This document shows positions 6,137 to 14,478 of a DNA stretch of 51,526 nucleotides, in pieces (the stretch's first letter is position 1; every line of letters starts with the position of its first letter). Below the pieces are notes generated by a model. The model had not been told where the DNA came from and searched no databases. It saw only the letters and a program-made list of their open reading frames with translations. The translations under genes were made by a program, and so were the position numbers. Origin of the DNA: CABMGO01 sp964408125 (GTDB taxonomy: Archaea > Nanobdellota > Nanobdellia > Pacearchaeales > GW2011-AR1); contig CAYOYC010000001.1 of the NCBI GenBank assembly GCA_964408125.1, forward strand, positions 1-51,526, in the 5' to 3' direction.

Positions 6137-7607
6137 TTTTTATTGGTTGAAATTCTTTAATGAATTTTAGCCCATCTCCTAATCTCTGCTCACTCTCTGA
6201 ATAAAGTGTCATTAATTTATCCCCTTTATTTACTTTCCCCAAGTGTTTATATAAATAAATTCCTGCTGAATTTGTTTCTGGCGTACCTAGAATTCTACAT
6301 ATAGAATTGATTTTAGAGTTGTGTATTTCTGTAATCTTCCCAGACTTTTCTGCATAGATTATTTTTTGCTTTTTTGCTAGTTTTAGATTTGAAACTCTTT
6401 TGTCGAAATCATCTGATTTATTCTGTGCATTTATTATTTCTTTGAATTTTTCGTACGCTCTTCCGTTTTCCAATATATTTCTTGCCTTAGATTTTGAAAA
6501 TAATATTCCGCAAAGCGACATTAGTTTCGCTGACAGGAAAATAGATTTTTCCTTAAGGTCTTTGGGACAATTCGGTTCGTTTTTTAGAACGGATAAAATA
6601 TCTTTCATCTCCAAAACCGGCCCTATTCCATTTCCTATTGGTTGAGTTCCGAGTGTATATATTGGTTTTACTTTTATATTAAAATGTTTAGCTATTTTCT
6701 TAAATTTCCAACCAAGCGCTTTTGCTTTAGCTTTTGTTTTTATCTTGCCACTTCCGTATGGAATATCGATTATAATTCTATTAGAGCCCGCTGCAATCTT
6801 TTTCGCAAGAATAGAAGCTAGAAGTTGTGGTTCTACGTCTAAATTTAATAATCTTTCTACTCTTATCATTTTATCATCTGATGGTGCCAATCCTAACGAT
6901 CCGCCCCACACTAAACAAGCATTTGTTTTCTCGACAACTTTTTTTATTTCTTCTATAGAAAGTTCGACATTTGATATTGTTTCTACTGTGTCTGCTGTTC
7001 CTGCTGCTGACGTTATTGCTCTAGATGAAGACTTGGGTATTTTTAGGCCCGCAGCTGCACAAATTGAGACAACTAGGGGAGTCGTTCTATTTCCCGCGAT
7101 TCCTCCGATACAATGCTTATCTGCAATTATTTGTTTTCCAAAATCTAATTTCTTACCCGTATTCACCATCGCCTCTGTCAGTTGTATAATTTCTGTATAT
7201 GAAAGTCCTCTTAGTTTTTCTGCTGCTACAAAATAAGCAATTTCCGCCTCTGTTAGGTTGTTATTCGAGATTTCTAATACTAGGGTTTTAATTTCTTCCC
7301 TCGTTAAAGATTCCCCGTTCATCTTCTTCTTTATTATTCTAGCCCCTGCAAATATCTCGGCTGTTCCTATATCTAAATTTTCTCCGTTTTTATTTCCTAA
7401 TAAAGAAACTATTTCGTTAGAAAGACCTATTTCTCCTTTCTTAACCAAATCTGGAAAGATATCCACAACTGCGTATATCTTTTTTCTTTTATATCTGATA
7501 GAAATTCTTTCATCTACATGTATGTTTAATTTCTTGGAAGTATCGTCGCCAAGAATAACCACCGGCCTTCCAGCAAGCCAGTTAAGATTCTTTGACTTTA
7601 GCTTCAT
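6129..7607 (-). CDS. deoA: AMP phosphorylase (thymidine phosphorylase family)
   Basis: A 492-residue protein close to archaeal AMP phosphorylase, which converts AMP and phosphate to adenine and ribose-1,5-bisphosphate. The first ~85 residues form the archaeal N-terminal extension; then come KHCIGGIAGNRTT (from residue 164), SSSRAITSAAGTADTVE and GGSLGLAPSDDKMI, the phosphate- and nucleoside-binding regions of the family. Length matches archaeal AMPpase (about 500) rather than bacterial thymidine phosphorylase (about 440). The start overlaps the upstream gene by ATGA. With the R15P isomerase homologue at 23088-23930 it points to the AMP pathway feeding form III RuBisCO, which is not in this window. 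Confidence 0.92.
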   Translation of the reverse strand: MKLKSKNLNWLAGRPVVILGDDTSKKLNIHVDERISIRYKRKKIYAVVDIFPDLVKKGEIGLSNEIVSLLGNKNGENLDIGTAEIFAGARIIKKKMNGESLTREEIKTLVLEISNNNLTEAEIAYFVAAEKLRGLSYTEIIQLTEAMVNTGKKLDFGKQIIADKHCIGGIAGNRTTPLVVSICAAAGLKIPKSSSRAITSAAGTADTVETISNVELSIEEIKKVVEKTNACLVWGGSLGLAPSDDKMIRVERLLNLDVEPQLLASILAKKIAAGSNRIIIDIPYGSGKIKTKAKAKALGWKFKKIAKHFNIKVKPIYTLGTQPIGNGIGPVLEMKDILSVLKNEPNCPKDLKEKSIFLSAKLMSLCGILFSKSKARNILENGRAYEKFKEIINAQNKSDDFDKRVSNLKLAKKQKIIYAEKSGKITEIHNSKINSICRILGTPETNSAGIYLYKHLGKVNKGDKLMTLYSESEQRLGDGLKFIKEFQPIKIN

Positions 7608-8632
7608 TCTCCAAAAAGTTCATTTAATTTACCTTTTCTGTAGAACTCAACTATAATTAAAACGTAAGCTAAAATAAGCGGCCCTAGGATAAGCCCTATA
7701 AACCCGAATGCTAATAATCCGCCGACAACTCCTATAACTGCTACGAAAATATTTAGACTAGAATGTCTAGATACAAAATACGATCTTAAAACGTTATCTA
7801 TTGTTCCAACAAAAAGCATTCCGTAAAAGAACAATATTATACCACTAACTACCTGTCCGCTCACCATCAAATAAAGAGAAACTGGGATCCAGACTAACCA
7901 AGAACCTAATACCGGAATAATTGATGCGACCATTGTAATTATTGTTAAAAATAAAACTTTTGGAACGCCGAGTATCCAAAGACCTAATCCTAAACAAAGA
8001 CCTTGTATAATACCAACTAAAACCTGCCCTAGCATTATGGAGTTTGTTATATTTCTAAATTCTTTTGCAAATTTCTCTTCTGTTGATTTTGATAATGGTG
8101 ATAGTTCGGATAGATATGCCCTGACTTTCTCCGAATCTTTTGTCGCAAAATAAAATGTAAGTATAAAAATACCAAATTGCATTAATAGGTTTGGTAAATT
8201 TGAGAATGCTTCGCCAAATGAGTTGATAGTAAACTTAAAGAAATTTGCAATGAAGAGATTTACCTGGACGGCGGCTAGAGTTGCAACTTCTGCGCCAAAT
8301 AAACCCCCCAGTAGAGTTCCTAGGGTGCCTGATATGTCCATTTTTTGAACATACAGATATGTGTTAAAAATTTCTTTTACAAATGACGGCAAAAGCCAAA
8401 TCATTGGGATTGCAACAATTACTAATATAAGAAAACAAAAAACCAACGTCGAAAGATTTTCCCCTTTTAATATTCTTTTAATCGGGTAATAAAGAGGATG
8501 GACTATATACGCTACAAAAATACCTAAAAAAATTGCTAGAATTAGTGGTTTTAAAACAAATATTGCGGCTATGAAGACAGCGAGGATTAAAAGTCCTACA
8601 ATTACCTTATTAACTACTTTTCTGTCTACCAT
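7604..8632 (-). CDS. AI-2E family (PerM-like) membrane protein
   Basis: A polytopic protein of 342 residues with about seven or eight transmembrane helices. Family hallmarks are the N-terminal helix pair, IFLGIFVAYIVHPLYYPIKR, and the C-terminal VPVLGSWLVWIPVSLYLM, ending in a helix with FIGLILGPLILAYVLI. Relatives export autoinducer-2 or act in ion exchange; the substrate here cannot be told. The frame is open to 8698, but the ATG at 8632 lies 25.5 nt from the TATA box and starts the conserved region. First gene of a two-gene operon with AMP phosphorylase; no functional link is obvious. Confidence 0.9.
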   Translation of the reverse strand: MVDRKVVNKVIVGLLILAVFIAAIFVLKPLILAIFLGIFVAYIVHPLYYPIKRILKGENLSTLVFCFLILVIVAIPMIWLLPSFVKEIFNTYLYVQKMDISGTLGTLLGGLFGAEVATLAAVQVNLFIANFFKFTINSFGEAFSNLPNLLMQFGIFILTFYFATKDSEKVRAYLSELSPLSKSTEEKFAKEFRNITNSIMLGQVLVGIIQGLCLGLGLWILGVPKVLFLTIITMVASIIPVLGSWLVWIPVSLYLMVSGQVVSGIILFFYGMLFVGTIDNVLRSYFVSRHSSLNIFVAVIGVVGGLLAFGFIGLILGPLILAYVLIIVEFYRKGKLNELFGE

Positions 8633-8653
8633 ATGTTTTAAAGCAAATTGGAA

Positions 8654-8661
8654 TTTATAAA
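8654..8661 (-). promoter_or_regulatory. TATA box, leaderless promoter of the AI-2E/deoA operon
   Basis: TTTATAAA centred 25.5 nt from the ATG at 8632 on the minus strand. Confidence 0.65.
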
Positions 8662-8706
8662 CATGTCGAGAGGCTATTGATATTATTAATAAAAACATCA
8701 GAAGGA

Positions 8707-8714
8707 TTTATAAA
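8707..8714 (+). promoter_or_regulatory. TATA box, leaderless promoter
   Basis: TTTATAAA centred 25.5 nt before the ATG at 8736. This favours that start over the in-frame ATG at 8730. Confidence 0.65.
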
Positions 8715-8735
8715 TATGAAATTGCAAAAATGTAT

Positions 8736-9431
8736 ATGATTATAAAAAAAATATTTAATGGAATATTTGATGAGGCTGTACATTCTGATTTTTTAAAGTT
8801 CGGAAAAGGGGAATTTAAGGATAAGTATTTGATTAGTGGCAAAAAACAGGCTGACAAGTGGGTTATAAAAACTGGCCCTGAACTTGCTAATCATCTTGTC
8901 AAGATGGGCTTAGAAAAGGCAAGCGGGAAGATAAAGGCTACTGGAGTAATTGTTTCTACAATGCCTCTGGATATTTCAATCTCTAATGGACTAAAGCAAT
9001 TTATGGGCATAAAACAGTATAAGGTTGATTCAGAAATTGATACAAGCAATATTTTAGATTTAATGGGAAAATACCCACGTGCTTTCTTTGCACTCTCATT
9101 TATATTACCCGACTATGAATTAAAAATAAAGGCAAAGGCTCCAAAGTCTGCTAAGCCGTCTACCAGTGAAAAAGAAGCTAAAGCAGAGTTCTGTTCTTTA
9201 AAGACTAATGATTTTAATGTTGTTAAGGAATTATTATTTGATAATCCGAATTTTGATAAGGAAATTACGGTTAAACATATTGTCAAGATAGATCAAATCA
9301 TTTATCCTAAGGATTTTGCTAAAATGAGGCCTGAAGATGTTAGGGAACAATCCAAGAGAAAGGGCGTGATAATTAGAGAAACCACTTCTGACGGCAAACC
9401 CATAAAGAGTGAAGCAGCGTTTGAAGCATAA
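8736..9431 (+). CDS. Hypothetical protein
   Basis: Unrecognised protein of 231 residues in two parts. Residues 1-125 are compact with mixed alpha/beta character (FGKGEFKDKYLISGKK, LANHLVKMGLEKASGKIKATGVIVSTM). A Lys/Ala/Ser-rich linker (about 128-150, APKSAKPSTSEKEAK) leads to a second domain (about 150-231) with a VVKELLFDNPNFDKEITVKHIVKIDQIIYP stretch and a disordered tail. It is soluble, without cysteine motifs or signal peptide. It stands alone on a leaderless promoter just before the L3 operon, so a translation-related role is possible but unsupported. Confidence 0.65.
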   Translation: MIIKKIFNGIFDEAVHSDFLKFGKGEFKDKYLISGKKQADKWVIKTGPELANHLVKMGLEKASGKIKATGVIVSTMPLDISISNGLKQFMGIKQYKVDSEIDTSNILDLMGKYPRAFFALSFILPDYELKIKAKAPKSAKPSTSEKEAKAEFCSLKTNDFNVVKELLFDNPNFDKEITVKHIVKIDQIIYPKDFAKMRPEDVREQSKRKGVIIRETTSDGKPIKSEAAFEA

Positions 9432-9448
9432 AGATTTTTCGAGAAAGG

Positions 9449-9456
9449 TTTAAAAA
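9449..9456 (+). promoter_or_regulatory. TATA box of the L3 ribosomal superoperon
   Basis: TTTAAAAA preceded by AAAGG. It predicts a start near 9478, about 105 nt before the L3 ATG. Confidence 0.6.
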
Positions 9457-9479
9457 GGGGGATTTTCTATGAATTTTAC

Positions 9480-9582
9480 ATAGAGTCTGCAAAACAGATT
9501 CTGTATTTTGGAGTTGCACACTCGTTTCTTCAGAAGCGAATGCTACATTATGCAAAGACAAAATAAGTTGTAAATATCAAAA
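9480..9582 (+). promoter_or_regulatory. Folded 5' leader of the L3 superoperon
   Basis: A strong hairpin AGAGTCTG/CAGATTCT (9482-9489/9495-9502, loop CAAAA, extendable by two pairs) begins almost at the predicted transcription start. It is followed by GAGT/ACTC (9511-9514/9520-9523) and CGTTTC/GAAGCG (9523-9528/9533-9538, loop TTCA). These last two share base 9523, so they compete or stack. No Shine-Dalgarno motif precedes the L3 ATG. In bacteria L4 represses the equivalent operon through its leader; a similar feedback site here is inference. Confidence 0.45.
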
Positions 9583-10527
9583 ATGGGAACAATACATAAA
9601 CCAAAATCAGGAAGTCAGCAATATTGGCCTAGAAAGAGAGCTGAAAGAATTTTACCAAATGTTAATTGGAATGCAATCAAAACTCCCCATAATGGTTTAA
9701 TGGGTTTTATCGGATATAAGGTGGGAATGACTTCTGCTTTTGTTAAGGATAACACTTCAGATTCCATGACAAAGGGTAAAAAAATTATTATTCCTTCTAC
9801 AATTGTTGAGTGCCCTGGGTTAAAGATTTTTTCTGTGAGATTTTATAATAATAAAAAAGTTGTTGGTGATGTTATTGTTTCTAATGATAAAGAATTAAAA
9901 CATGTTGTTAAAGTTCCAAAACAAATTGGAAAAATTGAAAACTTTAAGGGCGAATTTGATGATGTTAGGGTTTTGGTTTATTCCGAAGTAAAAAAGACCA
10001 ACATAAAGAAAACGCCTGACATGATTGAACTTGCTATTTCTGGAACAAAAGAACAAAAAATTACCTTTATTAACGATAAAATAGGAAAATCTATTAGTGT
10101 TTCTGAGGTATTCTCCGAGGGTCTTGTTGATGTAAGGGGAGTCACAATTGGACGTGGGCTACAAGGGCCTGTTAAGAGATTTGGTATTTCATTAAAATCT
10201 CATAAATCTGAAAAGGGAGTTAGAAGACCAGGCTCATTAGGTCCGTGGCATCCGGCAAGAGTTACTTTCGTTACGGTTATGGCTGGACAGTTAGGATTCT
10301 TTACAAGGGTACTTTTAAACAACATGATATTAAAATCTGCAAAAATTAGCGACTTAAATATAAATAAGAGTGGCGGGTTTTTACAATACGGGGACATTAA
10401 AACAGAATTTTTAATTGTATCTGGCTCTTTACCTGGCCCGCAAAAAAGACCATTGCTATTGACTGTTCCGCTAAGGCCTACAAAGTCAACATTAAAGAAA
10501 AAAATGGAGTTTATTGAATTAAGATAA
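9583..10527 (+). CDS. rpl3: Large-subunit ribosomal protein uL3
   Basis: Core 50S protein reaching the peptidyl-transferase centre. The archaeal N-terminus (HKPKSGSQQYWPRKRAERILP), the GFIGYKVGMT segment near residue 45 and the long loop region HKSEKGVRRPGSLGPWHPARV (about residues 206-227) are present. 314 residues, slightly shorter than the usual ~335. First gene of the superoperon; L4 starts 1 nt after its stop. Confidence 0.96.
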   Translation: MGTIHKPKSGSQQYWPRKRAERILPNVNWNAIKTPHNGLMGFIGYKVGMTSAFVKDNTSDSMTKGKKIIIPSTIVECPGLKIFSVRFYNNKKVVGDVIVSNDKELKHVVKVPKQIGKIENFKGEFDDVRVLVYSEVKKTNIKKTPDMIELAISGTKEQKITFINDKIGKSISVSEVFSEGLVDVRGVTIGRGLQGPVKRFGISLKSHKSEKGVRRPGSLGPWHPARVTFVTVMAGQLGFFTRVLLNNMILKSAKISDLNINKSGGFLQYGDIKTEFLIVSGSLPGPQKRPLLLTVPLRPTKSTLKKKMEFIELR

Positions 10528-10528
10528 A

Positions 10529-11317
10529 ATGGTAAAAGCAAAATTATTTGATGCTAGCGGAAAAGAAAAGGGTTCTGTCGAATTACCTAAATTAATTTCT
10601 GGAACTATTAGGAGAGATATTTTAGCTAGGGTTTTTGAAACTCAAAAAAGAGAACAACCTTATGGATCCATGGTTTTTGCTGGTAGAAATTATTCTGCTG
10701 CTGGTATCTTAAGAAGAAAGAGACATGCATGGAAAGTTACTTATGGTAAGGGTATCTCTAGAGCTCCGAGAAAAATTATGTCTAGACATGGTCAAAGTTT
10801 TCAATGGGTTGGTGCGTCTGCTAACTATACTAGAGGTGGTGGTGTTGCACATCCGCATAGAGCTGAAGAAAATCAATTTAAAAAGGTAAATAAGAAAGAA
10901 TTGTTAATCGCTTTAAATTCTGCTATTTCTGGAACTTTTGATATAAAGGCAACTGAAAAGAAATATGGAATCAAAATTGCGAATTCTGCAATTGTTGCTG
11001 ATACAAAGGTTTTAGAGCTAAAAACAAAAGATTTTATTCAATTCTTAAAAACGGTTTTCGGAGATGCATTTGAAAAATTATTGAAACATAAAAAAGTGAG
11101 AGCTGGAAAAGGAAAATCAAGAGGGAGAAAATATAAATCAAATGCTGGTTTATTGTTTGTTATAAGTTCTGATGAAAAAATGAATAGATCTGGAATCGAT
11201 GTTGTTAAAGCTAAGGAACTAAGGATTTCCAACCTAGCTCCGAATGGGGAACCTGGAAGATTTACAATCTATACTGAAAAAGCATTAAAAGAAATAGGAG
11301 AGGTTTGGAAATGGTAA
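10529..11317 (+). CDS. rpl4: Large-subunit ribosomal protein uL4
   Basis: 262 residues, normal length. It lines the exit tunnel with its extended loop, seen here as the basic Gly/Arg stretch near residues 45-115 (AAGILRRKRHAWKVTYGKG, then NYTRGGGVAHPHR). The C-terminal part contains RAGKGKSRGRKYKS and the archaeal ending. The stop overlaps the L23 start by 7 nt. Confidence 0.96.
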   Translation: MVKAKLFDASGKEKGSVELPKLISGTIRRDILARVFETQKREQPYGSMVFAGRNYSAAGILRRKRHAWKVTYGKGISRAPRKIMSRHGQSFQWVGASANYTRGGGVAHPHRAEENQFKKVNKKELLIALNSAISGTFDIKATEKKYGIKIANSAIVADTKVLELKTKDFIQFLKTVFGDAFEKLLKHKKVRAGKGKSRGRKYKSNAGLLFVISSDEKMNRSGIDVVKAKELRISNLAPNGEPGRFTIYTEKALKEIGEVWKW

Positions 11318-11559
11318 TTCTAGAAAAGGTAAAAGCAACTGAGAAAATAGTAAGAATGATTGAAGCAGAAAACTTGATTGCATTCGAAACAGACAGAAAA
11401 GTAACAAAGAATGATGTTGCAAAAGAAGTTGAGAGTTTATTTAATGTTAAAGTAAAAAATGTTAGAACAGTTACTAGAAAAAATAAGAAAATAGCTTACG
11501 TTACACTAACTAAAGATTATGTTGCGGCTGATGTTGCATCTAAATTGGGAGTATTATAA
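11311..11559 (+). CDS. rpl23: Large-subunit ribosomal protein uL23
   Basis: 82 residues. At the tunnel exit it forms a docking site for SRP and Sec. KATEKIVRMIEAENLIAFE and VKVKNVRTVTRKNKKIAYVTL match archaeal L23. The ATG at 11311 is preferred to one six bases upstream because the family begins with a short hydrophobic run right before the helix. Confidence 0.94.
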   Translation: MVILEKVKATEKIVRMIEAENLIAFETDRKVTKNDVAKEVESLFNVKVKNVRTVTRKNKKIAYVTLTKDYVAADVASKLGVL

Positions 11560-12257
11560 TGGGAAAGAGAATTATTTCACAGGCAAGAGGGCATGGAAGT
11601 TTTTCATATAGAGTAAGAAGAGCTGCTTATTCATTAAAGCCCGCTTATCCTATAAATATAGACGGAGAATGGGAAGTTGTAAATTTAGTTACAGAGGCTG
11701 GGCATAGCACACCTGTCGCAATATTAAGAAATAAATCTGGAAAAACTTTTCAGAATTTTGCAGCAAAGGGATTATATGTTGGACAAAAAATCACATTTAA
11801 TGGAACAAAAAATGGTGATATTTCATATTTAAGCAATTTGCCAAATGGTACAAAGATTTTTAATATGGAATTAAGACCAAATGATGGTGGAAGACTTGTA
11901 AGGGCAAGTGGAAATTCTGCTGTTATTATGAACAATGGTGGAGAATCTGTTAAAATAATGATGCCTTCAAAAGAAGAAAAAATCTTTGGTGGCGAATGCA
12001 GAGTGACAATTGGTGAGACAGCTGGACAGGGAAGATTAGAAAAGCCTGTATTAAAGGCTGGCAAAATGCACTTTATTAAAAAGTCAAGAAACAAATTATG
12101 GCCTAGGACATCTGCCGTAAAGATGAACATTATCGATCATCCATTCGGTTCAGGTAGAGGAAAGAGACCAAAGAGCAAAATAATCAAGAGATTTGCATCT
12201 CCTGGACAAAAAGTAGGACACTTACACCCGAAGAGAACGGGAAGGACAAAGAAATAA
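11559..12257 (+). CDS. rpl2: Large-subunit ribosomal protein uL2
   Basis: 232 residues, archaeal length. The N-terminal GKRIISQARGHGSFSYRV, the SH3-like centre, RLVRASGNSAVIMNN and the C-terminal DHPFGSGRGKRPKS (which carries the conserved His of the peptidyl-transferase region) are intact. It starts in a 1-base overlap with L23 and its stop shares a base with the S19 ATG. Confidence 0.96.
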   Translation: MGKRIISQARGHGSFSYRVRRAAYSLKPAYPINIDGEWEVVNLVTEAGHSTPVAILRNKSGKTFQNFAAKGLYVGQKITFNGTKNGDISYLSNLPNGTKIFNMELRPNDGGRLVRASGNSAVIMNNGGESVKIMMPSKEEKIFGGECRVTIGETAGQGRLEKPVLKAGKMHFIKKSRNKLWPRTSAVKMNIIDHPFGSGRGKRPKSKIIKRFASPGQKVGHLHPKRTGRTKK

Positions 12258-12670
12258 TGGCAACAAATGTAAATATGAACGTTGGAGGAAGAGTAAAAAC
12301 CTTTAGAGGAAAACAACTCGAAGAGCTTCAAGCTTTAGATGTAAGAGAGTTCGCTAAACTTTTAGCATCCAGAGAAAGAAGAACAATAATGAGAAGCTTC
12401 CAGATACTTGAAAAGTTTTTAGAAAAATCAAAGAAAGATGTTGCTAAGGGTAAAATGCCAAAAACACAAACAAGAGAACTTCCGATAGTTCCTGTTATGG
12501 TTGGGTGGACAATTGGTATCCATAATGGAAAGGAATATACTCCTATAAAAATCATAGAAGAAATGTTGGGACATAGACTTGGCGAATTTTCACCAACAAG
12601 AAAAGTAATTAAACACGGAGCGGCAGGTGTCGGTTCAACTAGAGGATCTGCAAGCATGTCTGTTAAATAA
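12257..12670 (+). CDS. rps19: Small-subunit ribosomal protein uS19
   Basis: 137 residues, located at the 30S head. KTQTRELPIVPVMVGWTIGIHNGKEYTPI and the C-terminal GHRLGEFSPTRKVIKHG region are characteristic. It has the usual archaeal N-terminal helix (FRGKQLEELQALDVREFAKLL). L22 follows after 2 nt. Confidence 0.95.
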   Translation: MATNVNMNVGGRVKTFRGKQLEELQALDVREFAKLLASRERRTIMRSFQILEKFLEKSKKDVAKGKMPKTQTRELPIVPVMVGWTIGIHNGKEYTPIKIIEEMLGHRLGEFSPTRKVIKHGAAGVGSTRGSASMSVK

Positions 12671-12672
12671 AA

Positions 12673-13305
12673 ATGGTAGAAGAAGTTAAACAAACTGAAG
12701 CCATACTGGAATCATCTCACAATGAGAAGAAAAAACCAAGGGCTAAAAAAGCAAAAGAAGAAACTAAGAAAGAAGAAGCAATTGTAGTCGAAGAGCCTAA
12801 GGTTGAAACAGAAACAAATGCAAATCCTGATAGCGAAAAAAAAGTTGAAGTGAAAAAGATAATAACAAAGAAAGTTGCGAAAGAAATTGCTATTGCAAAT
12901 GCATATTCTCTTTCAATAAGTACAAAACAATCAAGCGCGATTGGAAAAATGATATTAAGAAAACCAGTTGATAGGGCAATTGAGATGCTTGAATTGGTTT
13001 TGCAGGAAAAAATGGCTGTTCCAATGACTGCCCTAGAAATACCTCACAGAAAAAGATCTTTGATGCCTGCAGGTTTTGGTGGGGGAGGAAGATTCCCTAA
13101 GAACGCATCAAAAGAATTTATCAATTTACTAAAACAATTAAAGGCGAATTGTGAAACAAATGGAGTTGAAAATCCTGTTATAACGATTGCGATGTCTAAT
13201 ATTGCATCGAGGCCGTTTAGAAAAGAAGGAAGAAGGGCAAAGAGTACTCATGTTCATCTAGAGGCTAGAGATAAAACTAAATTAATATTTAAAAAGAAAA
13301 AATAA
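12673..13305 (+). CDS. rpl22: Large-subunit ribosomal protein uL22 with long charged N-terminal tail
   Basis: 210 residues against about 150 in most archaea. The extra ~60 residues are an N-terminal Lys/Glu/Ala-rich low-complexity tail. The L22 domain runs from about residue 68: AIANAYSLSISTKQSSAIGKMI, PHRKRSLMPAGFGGGGRFP (archaeal loop in the exit tunnel) and C-terminal RREGRRAKST-like basic residues. The tail is probably surface-exposed and disordered. Confidence 0.94.
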   Translation: MVEEVKQTEAILESSHNEKKKPRAKKAKEETKKEEAIVVEEPKVETETNANPDSEKKVEVKKIITKKVAKEIAIANAYSLSISTKQSSAIGKMILRKPVDRAIEMLELVLQEKMAVPMTALEIPHRKRSLMPAGFGGGGRFPKNASKEFINLLKQLKANCETNGVENPVITIAMSNIASRPFRKEGRRAKSTHVHLEARDKTKLIFKKKK

Positions 13306-13306
13306 A

Positions 13307-13978
13307 ATGGAAGAAAGAAAATTTGTTGGAATAAGAAAAGAAGAATTTGGAATTAAAGAATTCATAAAAAAGGAATTTGGAAAAGGAAAAATATCTGGTG
13401 TAAAAATTGAGTACACTCCGGTTGGAGAAAGAGTAATTATATCCACACACAAACCTGGATTAATTATTGGCAAAAGAGGAGAATCTATTGAAAGATTAAC
13501 TGAAATTTTGAAGAAAAAATTTAAAATGGAGAATCCAAGGGTTGATATTGCTGAAGTGAAAAATCCTGATTTAGACGCTCAAATTATTGCCGATGATATC
13601 GCTTTATCTATGGAAAGGTTCGGATCATTAAGATTTAAATCAATTGCATACAGGGCACTTACAAAAGTAAAAGCTGCTGGTGCGCTTGGTACTGAAATTG
13701 TTTTAGCTGGAAGGCTTCCTAGCGAAAGAGCAAAAAGATGGAGATTCAAATTTGGCTATCTAAGAAAAACTGGTGATGCTGCTAACGACGTTGATTATGC
13801 TGAAAGCAGAGGATTAGACAAACAGGGAATTGTTGGTATTAAGGTTTCTATATTGTCTCCTGAAACATTTAAAACAGAAGAAGTAACTGTTAATGAAGAG
13901 CTGCTTGGAAAATTGAAGATTAATCTAAGCACTATTGAAGATAAAAAAACTAAAACTAAAAAGGAGACTAAAAAATAA
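13307..13978 (+). CDS. rps3: Small-subunit ribosomal protein uS3
   Basis: 223 residues. The N-terminal KH domain carries the GxxG loop in GLIIGKRGESIERLTEIL (about residues 46-63); the C-terminal domain has GAAGTE-like AAGALGTEIVLAGRLPSERAKRWRF. It forms the mRNA entry of the 30S subunit. The lysine-rich tail ends in an ATG overlap with L29. Confidence 0.95.
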   Translation: MEERKFVGIRKEEFGIKEFIKKEFGKGKISGVKIEYTPVGERVIISTHKPGLIIGKRGESIERLTEILKKKFKMENPRVDIAEVKNPDLDAQIIADDIALSMERFGSLRFKSIAYRALTKVKAAGALGTEIVLAGRLPSERAKRWRFKFGYLRKTGDAANDVDYAESRGLDKQGIVGIKVSILSPETFKTEEVTVNEELLGKLKINLSTIEDKKTKTKKETKK

Positions 13979-14172
13979 TGGTAGATGAAAAAGCCCAAAA
14001 AATTGAGAAGAAAGTTAAAGAAGTAAAAAATATTGAAGTAAAAGATGATTCAAAAATTATTGAATTAAAAATTGCACTATTAAAGCAAGGGTCTAAAAAG
14101 CGAGATATTAGAAGAGAAATAGCAAGATTATTAACGCTCCAAAAAACTAAAACAATAGGAGACAAAAAGTAA
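13978..14172 (+). CDS. rpl29: Large-subunit ribosomal protein uL29
   Basis: 64 residues with the two-helix hairpin of L29: IELKIALLKQGSKKRDIRREIARLLTLQ. The N-terminal ~24 residues are an extra charged segment, and the typical N-terminal helix (EELRKEL type) is degenerate. Position between S3 and SUI1 confirms the call. It binds near the tunnel exit beside L23. Confidence 0.85.
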   Translation: MVDEKAQKIEKKVKEVKNIEVKDDSKIIELKIALLKQGSKKRDIRREIARLLTLQKTKTIGDKK

Positions 14173-14174
14173 TT

Positions 14175-14477
14175 ATGGACATATGCCCTAAGTGTGGTTT
14201 ACCGATAGCGGCGTGTGTTTGTGAAGATATAGCAAAAACCCAACAACAGGTTGAGGTTAAAACCGAACGAAGGAGATTCGGTAAGTTCGTAACGTTGGTT
14301 TACGGATTGGAAGGAGTCGATTTAAAAGAAATCGCTAAAAGGCTTAAAAACAAGCTTGCTTGCGGTGGAACAGTCGCCGGTAAGGTAATTGAGCTTCAGG
14401 GAAATCACATCGGGAAGGTAAAACCCGTTTTGGTTGAATCTGGATTCACAGAATCGCAAATAATAGAAAAAAAATAA
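14175..14477 (+). CDS. Translation initiation factor 1 (aIF1/SUI1)
   Basis: 100 residues. An N-terminal zinc-type knuckle (CPKCGLPIAACVC, residues 4-16) precedes the SUI1 domain with GKFVTLVYGLEG, LKNKLACGGTVAGKVIELQGNH and the C-terminal strand. The factor binds the 30S P-site region and proofreads start codons. Canonical position between L29 and S17, but the RNase P subunit Rnp1 that often sits in between is missing. G+C content is visibly higher than in neighbouring genes. Confidence 0.95.
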   Translation: MDICPKCGLPIAACVCEDIAKTQQQVEVKTERRRFGKFVTLVYGLEGVDLKEIAKRLKNKLACGGTVAGKVIELQGNHIGKVKPVLVESGFTESQIIEKK

Positions 14478-14478
14478 A

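Noticed and set aside
10200..10541. Minus-strand frame of 113 codons across the L3 end
   Set aside because: Antisense to conserved L3 sequence and it overlaps the L4 start; no promoter or start context on that strand.
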